A DNA stretch of 64,000 nucleotides from Rhyacichthys aspro (Eukaryota; Chordata; Actinopteri; Gobiiformes; Rhyacichthyidae). Positions 12,801 to 21,785 of this stretch are shown piece after piece. Position 1 is the stretch's first letter. Every line of letters begins with the position of its first letter. The position numbers were made by a program, and so were the translations under genes. Below the pieces are notes generated by a model, which did no database searches, had not been told where the DNA came from, and saw only the letters and a list, made by a program, of their open reading frames with translations. Location: contig CM072155.1 in NCBI GenBank assembly GCA_036850595.1, positions 7,938,256 to 8,002,255 on the forward strand, read 5' to 3'.

Positions 12801-15398
12801 GAATTGAACATAAGGTAATTATGAAACCTGTACATGTACACGTTTAAGAACAGGATGGAAGCTGTGTATTTAGTGAAAAGCATAAACATTGTTTAGTAGT
12901 GTCCAGAAAAATCAACATCAAAATTAACAGATGTACTAGTGCCACCTCCTCAGCACCAACTCTAAACGAACAATGTCTAAATTTTATGTTTGTGTGAAGA
13001 AAACCCATTCACCCTTACTGACAATTAGTTTAACTGTTTCTTTTTATAAGTGTACATTAAATCTGTGTTCAGTATGTGGTGTTTGTAGAAACCTGACTGC
13101 AGTGTAACTGAGAGGAAAACAGGCAGAGGAGAGCTTCAGCTGGCCTTTCAGAAAAAAACTATATAAACCAATGATCATTAACTTTGTTTTTTTTTGACAT
13201 TTTTGGTATGTAAATTATGTTCCTGCAACTGAACATATTTTTGATTGAACTACAAATTAATAAGTCACATCCATTTACCAAATTAAGTCAAAAGACATAC
13301 GACAAATGCATATGGAAGCTTCATACAAGCAACTTTATTGATAAAAAACACAAGTAAAACAAAACGTTTGGATAGTCCAAAATGCCAGAGTGGCAGCCCT
13401 GCTGAGAAACCAGAGAGAGAGTTAAGTCATGGACAGTCCACATTAATTCAGACTGAAGCATGCACAGGCCTGACTCTAATGTTCAGCATCAGAGACCCAC
13501 AAACATTCATTTGTGCTCTTTTGTCATTAGAAACTCAAACTCTTCCTAAATAATGGTTTAAACAGACAGACTGTGGTTCGTGTAGATAACAGTTCTTTCT
13601 TGAACCTCAGATGGGGTTATCAGTAGTGAATAGCAGGCCTGGATGATAATGCTTGACCCACCCCAGTGGCTCTGACCACCCATACATCCAGCAGATAGTG
13701 AATGTTAGAACAACACTAGCTGAACATTTCTGAAGAAATGATATGATGAAGATATTTACACACGTGTTTACCTGTCTGTCTATCCTCCCATATCTATGAA
13801 TAGAAAGGTCCTATATTTTCTGTTGCTTATCTTTGAATAGAGTCTAACAGTATATTTAAAGTGTATATTCAAAGAACTCAAGTATAGCTTGTTTGTAATG
13901 TGTTTGATGGTGATTTGTGATTTGGCTACATACTGATTTGAAGGCTCCAAAGCTGTATTTAAAGGCATCTGAACGATCCCTGAAACAAACAACAAAGAAA
14001 ATGATTATTTACATTTAAACTTCATTTGAACATTCAACATTTCATGGTACAGCTCAAGCTGAAAAGTCATTTCATGGAGGCATGCAGTGCACTCATCTGT
14101 ATGGTGCTGACGTGGTGTGTCACATGACCAATAGTTTGTTCCAGTGAGGTCTTTACAACATCCCATGAATAATACCAACAGGGCTGCTGGCTCCAGGTCT
14201 AAGCCCAACCAATATCTTTGTAATCCCTGTATTCAGTGTCATGTGATTACTATTATACTCTTCCTGTCTCACTTACAGCATTTGAAACCCTGATTAATGA
14301 TCACACAATGCAGTTTTGCAACATCATTCTCTCCAAACACCTGCTTCTTCCCCAATCATAACCCGCTTTTAGTTAAAGATGAGGTGTTGCATCTGTCTGG
14401 TGGGCAATTAATAAGAACACAAAAACAATGCAAAACTGCAGTGTCCACTTACATGTTTTTGGCACTTGAGCTGGACTTGACTCCTTTGGAGGGAACTCTC
14501 CGGACAATGACAGAGGAACCTTTGGGAATGGGACTCTCATCATCGGTGTACTCTGAGGCACAAAATACAGTTTTAAATAAAAATGTTTTTTATTAAATAA
14601 AGTAGTAATCTGCAAATAACCTATGCACTGTATATTCAGCAGCATAGTAAACTTAATCTGTATGAGTCTAACTGTGCTTAGAAATGACTTAGCACAAATA
14701 TTACACAACATTATGCTCATTAATCATCATATGTTTTTGAAACAATGCAACTCTAAAAATTAGGTTAGAAATATTGGCAAAAAAAGTTGCTGTCAGTTTA
14801 ATCTGTGTGAATTTAAGATGATATTATATGTTTACTCATTAGTTCAAAATCCAGTGGATCTATCTAACAATAAAACGCTGTTAATCACACGTGTATAGGC
14901 AGGACTGTCTGGCCACAGTTCATCATATGGTCATGGCTGCCCTGTGCCCCAGTCATTCCTCTGCTATTTTTATCCCAGACCTTAACAGAGCTTCAACGCT
15001 GTGACCACGGTGCTTATCCAAAGCGCACATTCTGATAGATTAGAAGCATGCATCAGTGACGTGATTTATTAGCCTTCTTTATCCCGGATGAGTTTTCTGG
15101 ACCCCATCATTCATTTAAAATGGTGACACAGCCCCAGACCAGACAGCTGTCAAGCCGGAGCACGTGTTTTCATCAAAAGTTGAGCAGACAGCAGACATAA
15201 AAACACATGTTAAACACCAGAACACTTCTCACCTTCTTTAGTCTGTGCGTTAGTGATTTGCAGGTCGCAAACAGTGGCTCGGAGCTTCTCTCTGGTCATT
15301 ATCAGCCTCTTGAGTTCACACAGCGTGATGTTCGGACCGTCAAACACCACCGTGTTGTAGCTGAGTTTGGAGGAAAATTTATAATGAACATGAGTCAT
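5882..15398 (-). CDS. rbbp6: E3 ubiquitin-protein ligase RBBP6 (complete, 18 coding exons)
   Basis: RBBP6 is a nuclear RING-type ubiquitin ligase that binds Rb and p53 and joins the pre-mRNA 3'-end processing machinery through its ubiquitin-like DWNN domain. Eighteen exons join in consistent phase: 15233-15398, 14453-14552, 13934-13979, 12750-12797, 12533-12615, 12239-12332, 12004-12146, 11742-11905, 11573-11676, 11336-11479, 11061-11158, 10839-10938, 10715-10760, 10582-10621, 10199-10504, 9658-9759, 7919-9439 and 5882-6881. The sum is 4305 nt, or 1434 residues plus stop. Visible domains in order are DWNN (about 1-80), CCHC zinc knuckle (162-175), RING/U-box-like (258-298), a Pro/Ser/Thr-rich middle, an RS-rich segment (about 560-690) and a long Lys/Glu/Arg-rich tail. 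The human protein is about 1790 residues, so the tail is shorter here. The start at 15398 aligns with the mammalian start (MTHVHYKF against MSCVHYKF). The order next to cacng3 and prkcb matches human 16p12. Confidence 0.93.
6882..7918 (-). other. rbbp6: rbbp6 intron 17
   Basis: A 1037-nt intron and the longest gap in the second half of the gene. It is AT-rich. An open frame continues about 260 nt into it from exon 17 but loses the charged composition at once. No other feature was seen. Confidence 0.8.
7919..9439 (-). CDS. rbbp6: rbbp6 coding exon 17 (large RS / charged exon)
   Basis: A 1521-nt exon encoding residues 595-1102. It begins with RS and His/Ser-rich sequence, then a conserved aromatic/basic block (YLRWKQDYKEWCDKYF) matching the mammalian REWERKYREWYEKYY segment. 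It continues with a Ser/Thr/Pro repeat patch and a long Lys/Glu/Arg-rich stretch. The acceptor is a T-run followed by ag, and the donor is GTCAGAAC, a weaker GT site. The frame stays open beyond the donor to 7660, but that part (poly-Phe, Leu-rich) is intron-like, and joining to exon 18 restores the charged composition. Phase 2 to 2. Confidence 0.88.
8865..9005 (-). repeat. rbbp6: Coding tandem-like Ser/Thr/Pro repeat in rbbp6 exon 17
   Basis: The protein repeats SDSRSPPSSESSSTPS, SDSRSTPSTS and SDSHSTPTQSSSES in close succession. The DNA shows matching imperfect repeats of an AGCGACAGCCGCTCC-like unit. Such a run may vary in length between alleles or species. Confidence 0.6.
9658..9759 (-). 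CDS. rbbp6: rbbp6 coding exon 16 (RS-rich)
   Basis: Residues 561-595 are Arg/Ser/Lys-rich (YKSKSKSSRSPHSRSQSRSR), the start of the SR-like domain that is typical of splicing and 3'-end factors. The acceptor is ctcag and the donor GTATTCTC, in phase 2 to 2. Confidence 0.87.
10199..10504 (-). CDS. rbbp6: rbbp6 coding exon 15 (proline-rich region)
   Basis: Residues 459-561 are Pro/Ser/Thr/Gln-rich (including QQQLPLGSYPPGYSTATPPW) and end in KEWFMYHRRNKER. This parallels the mammalian Pro-rich segment that precedes EEFYREQRRLKEE. The acceptor is ccacag and the donor GTATATAA. Confidence 0.85.
10582..10621 (-). CDS. rbbp6: rbbp6 coding exon 14 (40 nt)
   Basis: Residues 446-459 (SASQSGQTPCWDR). 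The acceptor is ttttcag and the donor GTGAGAAA, in phase 1 to 2. The Trp near its end may correspond to the mammalian GRPGWEH region; that match is tentative. Confidence 0.68.
10715..10760 (-). CDS. rbbp6: rbbp6 coding exon 13 (46 nt)
   Basis: Residues 431-446 (VTSVTQTAVGDTSHS). The acceptor is tttttag and the donor GTGAGACA, in phase 0 to 1. It is short and weakly conserved, but needed for frame continuity. Confidence 0.68.
10839..10938 (-). CDS. rbbp6: rbbp6 coding exon 12
   Basis: Residues 397-430 form an Ala/Pro/Thr-rich segment (SAPAAAPSVQVSNTDP). The acceptor is acccag and the donor GTGAGGAA, in phase 2 to 0. Its assignment rests on splice sites and an open frame rather than conservation. 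Confidence 0.72.
11061..11158 (-). CDS. rbbp6: rbbp6 coding exon 11
   Basis: Residues 365-397 form a Ser/Thr-rich, low-conservation segment (AADIPTVTSSDSTLL and onward). It is supported by ctctcag acceptor, GTAAGCAC donor and phase agreement with both neighbours. Confidence 0.75.
11336..11479 (-). CDS. rbbp6: rbbp6 coding exon 10
   Basis: Residues 317-364 start AVNNFKKERGYTQSF, the conserved segment after the RING, and pass into a Ser/Thr/Pro/Gln-rich stretch. The acceptor is tccag and the donor GTAAACTT. Confidence 0.92.
11573..11676 (-). CDS. rbbp6: rbbp6 coding exon 9 (RING, second half)
   Basis: Residues 282-316 complete the RING with CPTC (Cys295, Cys298) and the conserved LIANKFLRQ helix. 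The acceptor is ctcag and the donor GTGACTTG; the exon leaves in phase 0. Confidence 0.95.
11742..11905 (-). CDS. rbbp6: rbbp6 coding exon 8 (RING, first half)
   Basis: Residues 227-282 carry the first six zinc-ligand cysteines of the C4C4 RING-like domain: Cys258, Cys261, Cys273/274, Cys279 and Cys282, in DELLCLIC and IPCCGNSYCDDC. This is the module that recruits E2 enzymes. The donor GTAAGTGAC splits the last cysteine codon. Confidence 0.96.
12004..12146 (-). CDS. rbbp6: rbbp6 coding exon 7
   Basis: Residues 180-227 include KKSTGIPRSFMVEVDDP and GAMLTNSGLYAIPAID, the highly conserved linker between zinc knuckle and RING. The acceptor is gacag and the donor GTGAGTGT; it leaves in phase 2. 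Confidence 0.94.
12239..12332 (-). CDS. rbbp6: rbbp6 coding exon 6 (CCHC zinc knuckle)
   Basis: Residues 148-179 contain a CX2CX4HX4C zinc knuckle: Cys162, Cys165, His170 and Cys175 in CYRCGSTGHHIRNC. Such knuckles bind single-stranded RNA. The donor is GTAAGCAC and the exon leaves in phase 0. Confidence 0.95.
12533..12615 (-). CDS. rbbp6: rbbp6 coding exon 5
   Basis: Residues 121-148 include ANLANADVSEEDKIKVMMNQ, matching the conserved family segment (ANASEEDKIKAMMSQ). The acceptor is catgcag and the donor GTGAGTCA. Confidence 0.9.
12750..12797 (-). CDS. rbbp6: rbbp6 coding exon 4 (48 nt, phase 0-0)
   Basis: Residues 105-120 (PVDDQKTPGVLPFFSK) stand in place of the mammalian IDDSSASISLAQLTK segment. 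The acceptor is ttctag and the donor GTATCTTT. Conservation is weak beyond the DD pair, but flanking phases and position support it. Because it is 48 nt in phase 0, skipping it would keep the frame. Confidence 0.75.
13334..13339 (-). terminator. rbbp6: Candidate poly(A) signal for the DWNN-only rbbp6 transcript
   Basis: AATAAA on the minus strand inside rbbp6 intron 3, about 520 nt beyond the short-isoform stop. It is well placed to end an intronic-polyadenylation transcript. Use of the site is not shown by the sequence. Confidence 0.4.
13856..13979 (-). CDS. rbbp6: Alternative terminal exon of the DWNN-only rbbp6 isoform
   Basis: If the exon 3 donor (GTATGT) is not used, the frame runs on for 25 residues beginning VCSQITNHHQ and stops at 13856-13858, giving a predicted 129-residue protein with the DWNN domain only. 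Human RBBP6 isoform 3 (118 residues) is made the same way, with a tail that also begins Val-Cys because it translates the donor. An AATAAA on the minus strand (13334-13339) lies about 520 nt downstream. Sequence and phase are seen directly; expression is inferred by homology. Confidence 0.6.
13934..13979 (-). CDS. rbbp6: rbbp6 coding exon 3 (46 nt)
   Basis: Encodes residues 89-104 (MDRSDAFKYSFGAFKS) and ends in phase 0 at a GTATGT donor. This exon diverges from the mammalian counterpart but holds the same position and phase. Read-through of its donor gives the short isoform listed separately. Confidence 0.8.
14453..14552 (-). CDS. rbbp6: rbbp6 coding exon 2 (DWNN domain, C-terminal part)
   Basis: Residues 56-89 begin EYTDDESPIPKGSSVIVRRV, which completes the DWNN domain. 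The acceptor is gcctcag and the donor GTAAGTGG. It enters in phase 1 and leaves in phase 2. The mammalian IGG after VRRIP is replaced by SKG here. Confidence 0.92.
15233..15398 (-). CDS. rbbp6: rbbp6 coding exon 1 (DWNN domain, N-terminal part)
   Basis: Encodes residues 1-55 plus one base of codon 56. It carries the conserved VHYKFSSKL and CDLQITNAQTKE segments of the DWNN ubiquitin-like fold. The donor is GAAG followed by GTGAGAAG. An in-frame ATG five codons upstream (15413) would add MSGFI, but the 15398 start aligns with the family. Confidence 0.93.
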
Positions 15399-15800
15399 TA
15401 TAAAACCAGACAAACACCTTCTCTAAACCGTTAAAGCTAACTCGACAGCTTTTCTAACTGTTGCTATGGAGTCTGAAGTTAGCCACCGGCGTTAGCAGTT
15501 CACCGCTAACAAGCTAGGTCTGCAATTAAAACTAGCTAATAAAGTGGCCTTCAGAGGATGACATCTCTCGGCGCCTCCTTCAACACTCGCAGAGGGTCGA
15601 CATAAAGCCCTGGGGTGAGTCTCAACCCTAGTCTGAACTTTTATTTGTGCTAAATATTGCTACGGATTCGAATTGTTCTCTGTCAGAAACCACCAGCTGT
15701 TTCCAAAAGCAACGGCTCGTCAGCACAGAGCACGCACCGTCGCATGCGGCGTTTAATACACCCCGCACGGTCCGAGTTCAGAGTACTGCGGGTATACGCT
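15399..15800 (-). promoter_or_regulatory. rbbp6: rbbp6 5' UTR and promoter region (approximate)
   Basis: The region upstream of the start codon is richer in CpG than its surroundings (for example CGGCG near 15571 and CGCACCGTCGC near 15732). No TATA box is convincing, as expected for a housekeeping gene. The transcription start cannot be placed. Confidence 0.45.
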
Positions 15801-16876
15801 AATCCGCCAAACGCTGTCCTGCTAATGCAATCTTTCAAATAATTTCTTATAATTCTTAAATAGTTTTATTTAATGGCACGTGTGATGTAAAATACGACGT
15901 TTGCAATGGGTGGTGTAAATCTATTTGATTTTTAGTATTTGAATATTGGATTCAAATGCATTTTGTCCGTGTACATGTGAAGGCAGCATTTTTCGATTAC
16001 ACTAGCACTGCACCTGTTTGAACTCTCGGAACACGAATTTTTTTTTTATGTTACTTGAGAAAAAAAATCGCCTTTATTATTTTATTATATAGCACTTACT
16101 ATATAATCTTTGCATTTTACAACTTTACACGTATTATGAATGTTGAAGAAGGCTCATTTTTGCTTTTTCTATTTTTTTTCTATTTTATTTCATCTTTTTA
16201 TTAAGAATACACCATTGTAAATCCATATATAGGCTATTCACCGAATATCTTAACTACCATGGAATAACTATTTAATAAAATACCGGCGTTTCAGTTATTA
16301 AAACATGATATTTAATTACAGCTGCCATGCCTGCACAACCACATTTATCCACTAGAGGGAGTCTCAGCACCATTTATGATACAACAGGCCCAAATGGCTT
16401 CTGACTGCAGTTCATGTGAAAGATTTCAACTTTATTCATCCACTTATTTTACCAGTATAGCCTACTCTCTATATATTTAACGCCAGTTTATGACAAAAGT
16501 GATCTCAAGGTGCGAAACAAGAAAACCTAGGGACAAAAACATGGGAACCCCCAGACCAAACACATCATTTTTTTGTGGGCCAAATGTTCTGTGCTTAAAT
16601 GTGCTATACAACAACACACATACACATTGTTAAAGCTAAAGCTAAGAGAAGAGGGAAATGTCGGATGGAGGAAGTGTTTTGCAGCCAGCCCCTTTTTTTC
16701 CTCCGCCACTTTCTTTCTCTCCTGGCCGCTCTGCTCAGAGGAGGGATTTGCCCTATCTTCCCTGGCTTAGCTCACCATTGTGAAAGCAGTGGGAGGATGG
16801 AGGGATGTAGAAGGAAAGAGAGAAAGAGAGAGGCAGAGAGGATGAAAGGGAAACAGCTGGTGCCTTTAAACTGATG

Positions 16877-16881
16877 TTCTT

Positions 16882-16911
<30 letters not shown>
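16877..16911 (+). repeat. (TTC)n microsatellite
   Basis: About twelve uninterrupted TTC units, giving a polypyrimidine/polypurine tract in intergenic DNA. Confidence 0.95.
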
Positions 16912-16912
<1 letters not shown>

Positions 16913-17498
16913 TCGTGATATGATACAGGACATGGTTAGTGACTCAGCCATCAAAGAGCTCCTCGGAAACAATTATATCCTTGGCTTTGTGCGCACACAT
17001 GTGGGTGTGCATGTGATAAATAGTGTTCCTGTGACAACATATGATCACTGCTGAGAAACACATGATGAGTCAAACTTTATCCATAGGCTTCTAATGTGGA
17101 AAAGTTTACATTTGGTTCATTATGAATGGATAAAAATGGCATATATTGGGCTTTTTGACATTTACTACACTATATATGGAAACAGGATAGCTCTTTTATA
17201 TCACTGATGAAAATATATTACAAGTCTATTTTGAAACAGAATCATTCAAGTCTATTTGTTTCTATAGAGCTTCAGTGCAGACAGAGGTGTTGCAAGAAGC
17301 TGTTGCTAGGACCCCATTTGTAAGAATTTCAAAAGGGTGGTTCAGTGCTTTAGCAAATACAATCTTTATATATTTTTGGATGATTTGATCTTCTATGGCC
17401 ATATTAAAGTTCCAGTTCCTGATTTTGTTTATGTTCCTGTCTCAGTCCCATGACTCTCCCCCAACTGCAGTGTAATAACCTTTCCTGTTGCTTTTATT

Positions 17499-17521
17499 AA
17501 AAAAAAAAAAAAAAAAAAAAA
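17499..17521 (+). repeat. A-run, 23 bases
   Basis: A homopolymer of A. No retroposed gene body could be recognised on its 5' side, so it is listed as a simple repeat. Confidence 0.9.
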
Positions 17522-20355
17522 GGTAAAACCAGACCAATTTTTCACCACAAATAATAATACATTGCATTAAATAATTTCCTTTGTTTATTTCCTTGGTTCT
17601 TTGTTGTTGACATAAGTGTGGACCAGTGGGAGAGCTCCTTTTTGCAGGAAGTGAGCTGTGATTGGTCAAAATCCCGCTGTGAGCTAATCATTCTCATCTA
17701 TTCAAATCCTTAATGATAAAGCCTAGATCACGTCTTAAGGTCTCATTTTTTCACAAATGATTGCTGTTACAATAAGCTTTAGGTGATTAAACTGTAAAAG
17801 TAAGTACAACAGTAAAAAAATCAGGTAAACCCTGTTTAATGTACTTTTGGTTTTGAAGGAGCATTTGTCAAAAGGCTGATGTGCACAAATTCATGATTAA
17901 AACAACTTATGTGCATCAAATTTAGAAAATAGAGCCCGACAGGTGCCTACAGCCTGAGCTTCTCTGTGTTTCCAGGAAGGCCTTTTGTAGATTTACATAA
18001 TATAAGAGTCTTACTGTAGATTGTCTAAAATTCATCATAATAATAGATGCTCCTTTTATGTTTATAACATTAATCACTTTATAGAAAATCATCTTTGACA
18101 TTTCAAAAGTTCTCTTTGCATTTGTTTTTGTTTTTTGTTTTCAACCAGAAATGGAAATGCCTTAAAGGGCACCTCAGTGGGACGTAATGTTACTTGATCA
18201 CATCCACTCTGATTTGATGAGCTGGATACATTTAGTCAGTCATTATAAACCCCCACTTTGCCATGTCTGATTTTAAATGTCAGATATCTGTTACCTTTAA
18301 GACATCTGATGAGTTTATATCTTATTTGTTCCTTAATAAATTGGACTGGATGCTGCACTCGTGTCACACAACACGCTCCTCTTCGAGTTCTTACAGCAGG
18401 CTCTTCTTCCTCCTCTAATCCTCTCCTCCTCTCACTCACTCGCTCCTCGTCTTTCTGCTCGAGCAGCATTCACAGCTCCCAGGCATTTTTTTTTTCTTTT
18501 TTTCTTTCTTTTTTTCTCACACTGCAGATGGCCGTAGTGGCGCTCCTCTCAAGATGTTACGTTCACACACACACACACAGACAGGAGCACATGTGCGACT
18601 GCTCTCTTTGTCAGTGGTTCAAAGTGCTCTTCACTGTGTTTGCCCTTCTTGAAAAACTGAAGAGCCTTTTGTCTTCACACTCTCCGGGTTTTTCGAGGAT
18701 GTGTCAGGCCCGCTCTGGAACACATTTGATGATTTGTGCCTCTATGAGTTCAAGTGGAGGAAAAAAAACAAAAAAGAAAAAAAAAACGTTAATTTCCGTG
18801 CGGTGCATCCGTAATGTAGCCATGTTTTCCAACAGCAAGGTAGAGGTAGTAACAGCAGGTCTATTCCCTTTGAGCCTCATTCAGTCACAAACAGCTGTTA
18901 CATCTGACACTCTTTTTCAGATTTGTCTGGATGTGTCACCGGCAGGCGAACCAAAAAGTGTTTGTGTGTTTGTCTAAAATATTACTGGAGTATTGATTGA
19001 AATGTACTGGATTACTACAGAATTAAAAAGAGTTCACATTTACATGTACATGCCAAAGAACACCAAGTGGATTTTTGTGTCAGAAATCACTGTTTTCCCC
19101 CAAATGCCAGCCTAAATAATCAACAGATTGACAATGACTATATAGTTGTCATCAATTTGCAAAGTCATGTGTGTCTTTTAAGTTCACACTACCCGACTGT
19201 GTCCAGATACGACTCAAAAAAATCATGTTTAATGAGAGCAACTGAAGTCGAGTTGGGTCTGTTCTTCTCCCACAGTAACTTTTTGCGCCGACTCACCATG
19301 CCGACTGTCCCCAACTACAGCAGACTTTGCCCGAATGGGAATTGTGGGTCAAATCTGTCAACAAAATGTTTAGTCTTTATGCTCAGATTAATCTAGAATA
19401 GGATTTTAAACCTTGACATGCAACAAAATTAAATTCAGTCTTTTGTCAAACCTGGCCAGCCAGACCCATTCATTGTCTCAGAGAAGTGGGTCTGTAACCC
19501 TTCCCACCTACGTAGCTCCAAAGGCAGTTTATTCTGCAGATGTTGTTACTGACCCCTGAGTTCTGATTGGTTCTTTCTCTTTCCAATTGCCTTCAGAGGT
19601 AGTTTATTCTGCATCCATTTGTCCTGCCCCTACATACATATTGTATAATTTAGTCCAAAAGTTGTATGGAAGTGTAAAATTAAGATCAATATCAGAGTTT
19701 AATAGTATCATGTCCGACTGCCAATCAAAATGCTTCAATAAAATGTAAAAAACATTTCTACTAACCTGATATAAATGGATACAGCAGAGTAAATCTAACA
19801 TGATGTGAAAATCCTCCCTGCCTCTTCTTGCATTCATTTAAATGCACCAGTTTAGTTTCACACACAGACTAACAGTGAATGCTGCAACCAAAGGAGATGT
19901 TATTTTTTGCTCTGACTCCCCCCCACTGACGTCTTCTTTACAAACCAATGTTTTATTTTTAGACTGCTCACACCAGAGGTAAGACATTACTGTCTGGTAA
20001 GGCGTTGTAAAAAATTGGATGCAGGAATCCTGCTGGGAAATGCTCAGTGTCTTTTATGGGCTATTACCATAAAGGGCCATTTTCTGTTATTGGGCCAATG
20101 GAGCTGAAGAAAGCAATTACTACAGTAGCACAGCGCTTGATGGGAGGGCGGGCTTTGGAGACAGGGATACTGACAGAGGATGCCAGAGCCAGGAGAAAAG
20201 AAAGCAGTATATAAATAAGAGGAATGATTAAAATGGTAAAAAGAAGACATAGCGGAACAAAAGACAAGTGGAAACCGATCCCAGCGTGACGTGGAAACTG
20301 GCCTAATCCCGTCATCCACTCTAATCTCTAGAACCATAACTCACTGCTCCATGGG

Positions 20356-20372
20356 TGACGTCAGGATATAAA
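20356..20372 (+). promoter_or_regulatory. Perfect CRE octamer followed by a TATA-like box
   Basis: TGACGTCA (20356-20363) lies four bases before TATAAA (20367-20372). A second perfect TGACGTCA lies at 20525-20532. The CRE-TATA spacing resembles compact CREB-driven promoters, but no transcript or gene can be assigned nearby. Confidence 0.4.
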
Positions 20373-20524
20373 TATTCATCAGATGGATGTGAGCTCTTCA
20401 CTCAATCCTTCCTCTCGAAGCTCAATCTCACTCTTGTCATGCGCAGAGTTCAAAAGAGGAATAAAGGCAGTAATTATACACTTCGGAACATGATGTGGGC
20501 CCAATGCTGTGCACACAAAACCAA

Positions 20525-20532
20525 TGACGTCA
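20525..20532 (+). promoter_or_regulatory. Second perfect CRE octamer
   Basis: TGACGTCA, 162 bases beyond the end of the first CRE and adjacent to CCAAT (20521-20525), a pair often seen together in promoters. Confidence 0.4.
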
Positions 20533-21189
20533 ATAAAAGATGGCATTGATATGATGCGTTTAGGTGTGTGATGAACTTGAAGAAGCAGTAAGCGCTCTGT
20601 GAAATGGCTGCATGTAAATCAAGTCAATGCTTCACTGTGTGCTTTCAGTTATTGGTCCTTCTTGTTCACTCCTTGTATGGGCGCTCTACTGTGAAGGGAT
20701 TGGATTTATTTAGTGTTGTAATAAATGTACAGTATGAAGAAAGACAGATTATGGAAGTGGTCCTGACCAGCTTCCCTGAGGTTCTCCACAAACTAAACTT
20801 TTACAATTTGATATACTGACATTATAAAAGACAAGATAAATGTGACTCAGTGTTGTATAGAGCTGTCGATCTTTATGGCAAGAAAACGCGAGTCCAGTGC
20901 CAATGTACATCTCAAACAGATAGACTTCATTTAGAACTTTAATTCCACAATTATTAAGATAGACTTCATTAAATCAATATCCTGACACATGGATTTATTA
21001 GCTGTGGCTGCTCATTGCTGCTGTAACCCTAAGGTCACTAAAACAGACATGTTGACATTTATTAGGTGTGTACGTGTATAAATGTAAAGTAAAGAGATGT
21101 ACACAAAATGAGTTGTTTTTATTTGATGTTACCTGAGTCTGAAGTGGTTGCATAGGAGTTACAGTAAGATTACATATATCCTTGTTAGG

Positions 21190-21785
21190 AACATGGGAAA
21201 CTCAAAAAAAATAAATTTTTTCTTGGTGAACTCCAAAAAAAAATTTATTTTTTTTTCTGGGCAACTCAAAATATATATTTTTTTTCTTGGGGAACTTCAA
21301 AAAAAAATTTTTTTTTTCTGGGGAACTTCAAAAAAAAATAATTTTTTTTTCTTGGGAAACTTCAAAAAATATATATATTTTTTTTCTTGGGGAGCTTCAA
21401 AAAAAATTTGTTTTTTTTCTTGGGGAGCTTCAAAAAATTTTTTTTTTTTCTGGGGAACTTCAAAAAAAGATTTTTTTTCTGGGGAACTTCAAAAAATTTT
21501 TTTTTTTTTCTGGGGAACTCAAAAAAAAATATTTTTTTTTTCTTGGGAAACTTAAAAAAAAAACAATTTTTTTTCTTGGGGAGCTTCAAAAAAAATTTTT
21601 TTTTCTGGGGAACTTAAAAAAAAAACAATTTTTTTTTTCTTGGGGAGCTTCAAAAAATTTTTTTTTCTGGGGAACTTAAAAAAAAAATATTTTTTTTTCT
21701 GGGGAACTTCAAAAAAAATGTTTGTTTTTTTCTGGGGAACTTCAAAAAAAATTATTTATTTTTTTTCTGGGGAACTCAAAAAAAA
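21190..21785 (+). repeat. 19-copy minisatellite, ~32-bp A/T-tract unit
   Basis: About nineteen imperfect copies of a unit built from TTCTNGGGGAACTTC, an A-run of 5-10 and a T-run of 6-12. Cores vary between GGGGAACTTC, GGGGAGCTTC and GGGAAACTT, and similar cores tend to follow each other in order (GGGAAACT, GGGGAGCT, GGGGAACT), suggesting higher-order duplication. The A-run/T-run pairs are self-complementary. It has no stop codons in several frames, so it creates long false open frames rich in Lys and Phe. Confidence 0.95.

Larger units (their letters stand above)
15801..20040. other. Intergenic region between rbbp6 and cacng3, proximal part
   Basis: No supported gene. It contains a (TTC)n run at 16877-16911 and a 23-base A-run at 17499-17521. 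A 239-codon open frame at 18258-18977 (+) is low-complexity and was rejected. A stretch at 19449-19466 shares CCTGGCCAGCCAGAC with the transposon ends at 35 kb. Confidence 0.7.

Noticed and set aside
17499..17521. Possible poly(A) tail of a processed pseudogene
   Set aside because: No coding similarity or target duplication on its 5' side.
18258..18977. 239-codon open frame on the plus strand
   Set aside because: Composition is Ser/Leu/Phe low-complexity with T-run and (AC) tract translations; no known domain and no splice context.
21148..21679. Several long Lys/Phe-rich open frames in three frames
   Set aside because: They are translations of the minisatellite, which lacks stops because of its unit sequence.
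21190..21785. Minisatellite core as a heat-shock element array or NF-kappaB array
   Set aside because: The TTC/GAA spacing does not fit nTTCnnGAAn, and GGGGAACTTC lacks the final CC of the kappaB site.
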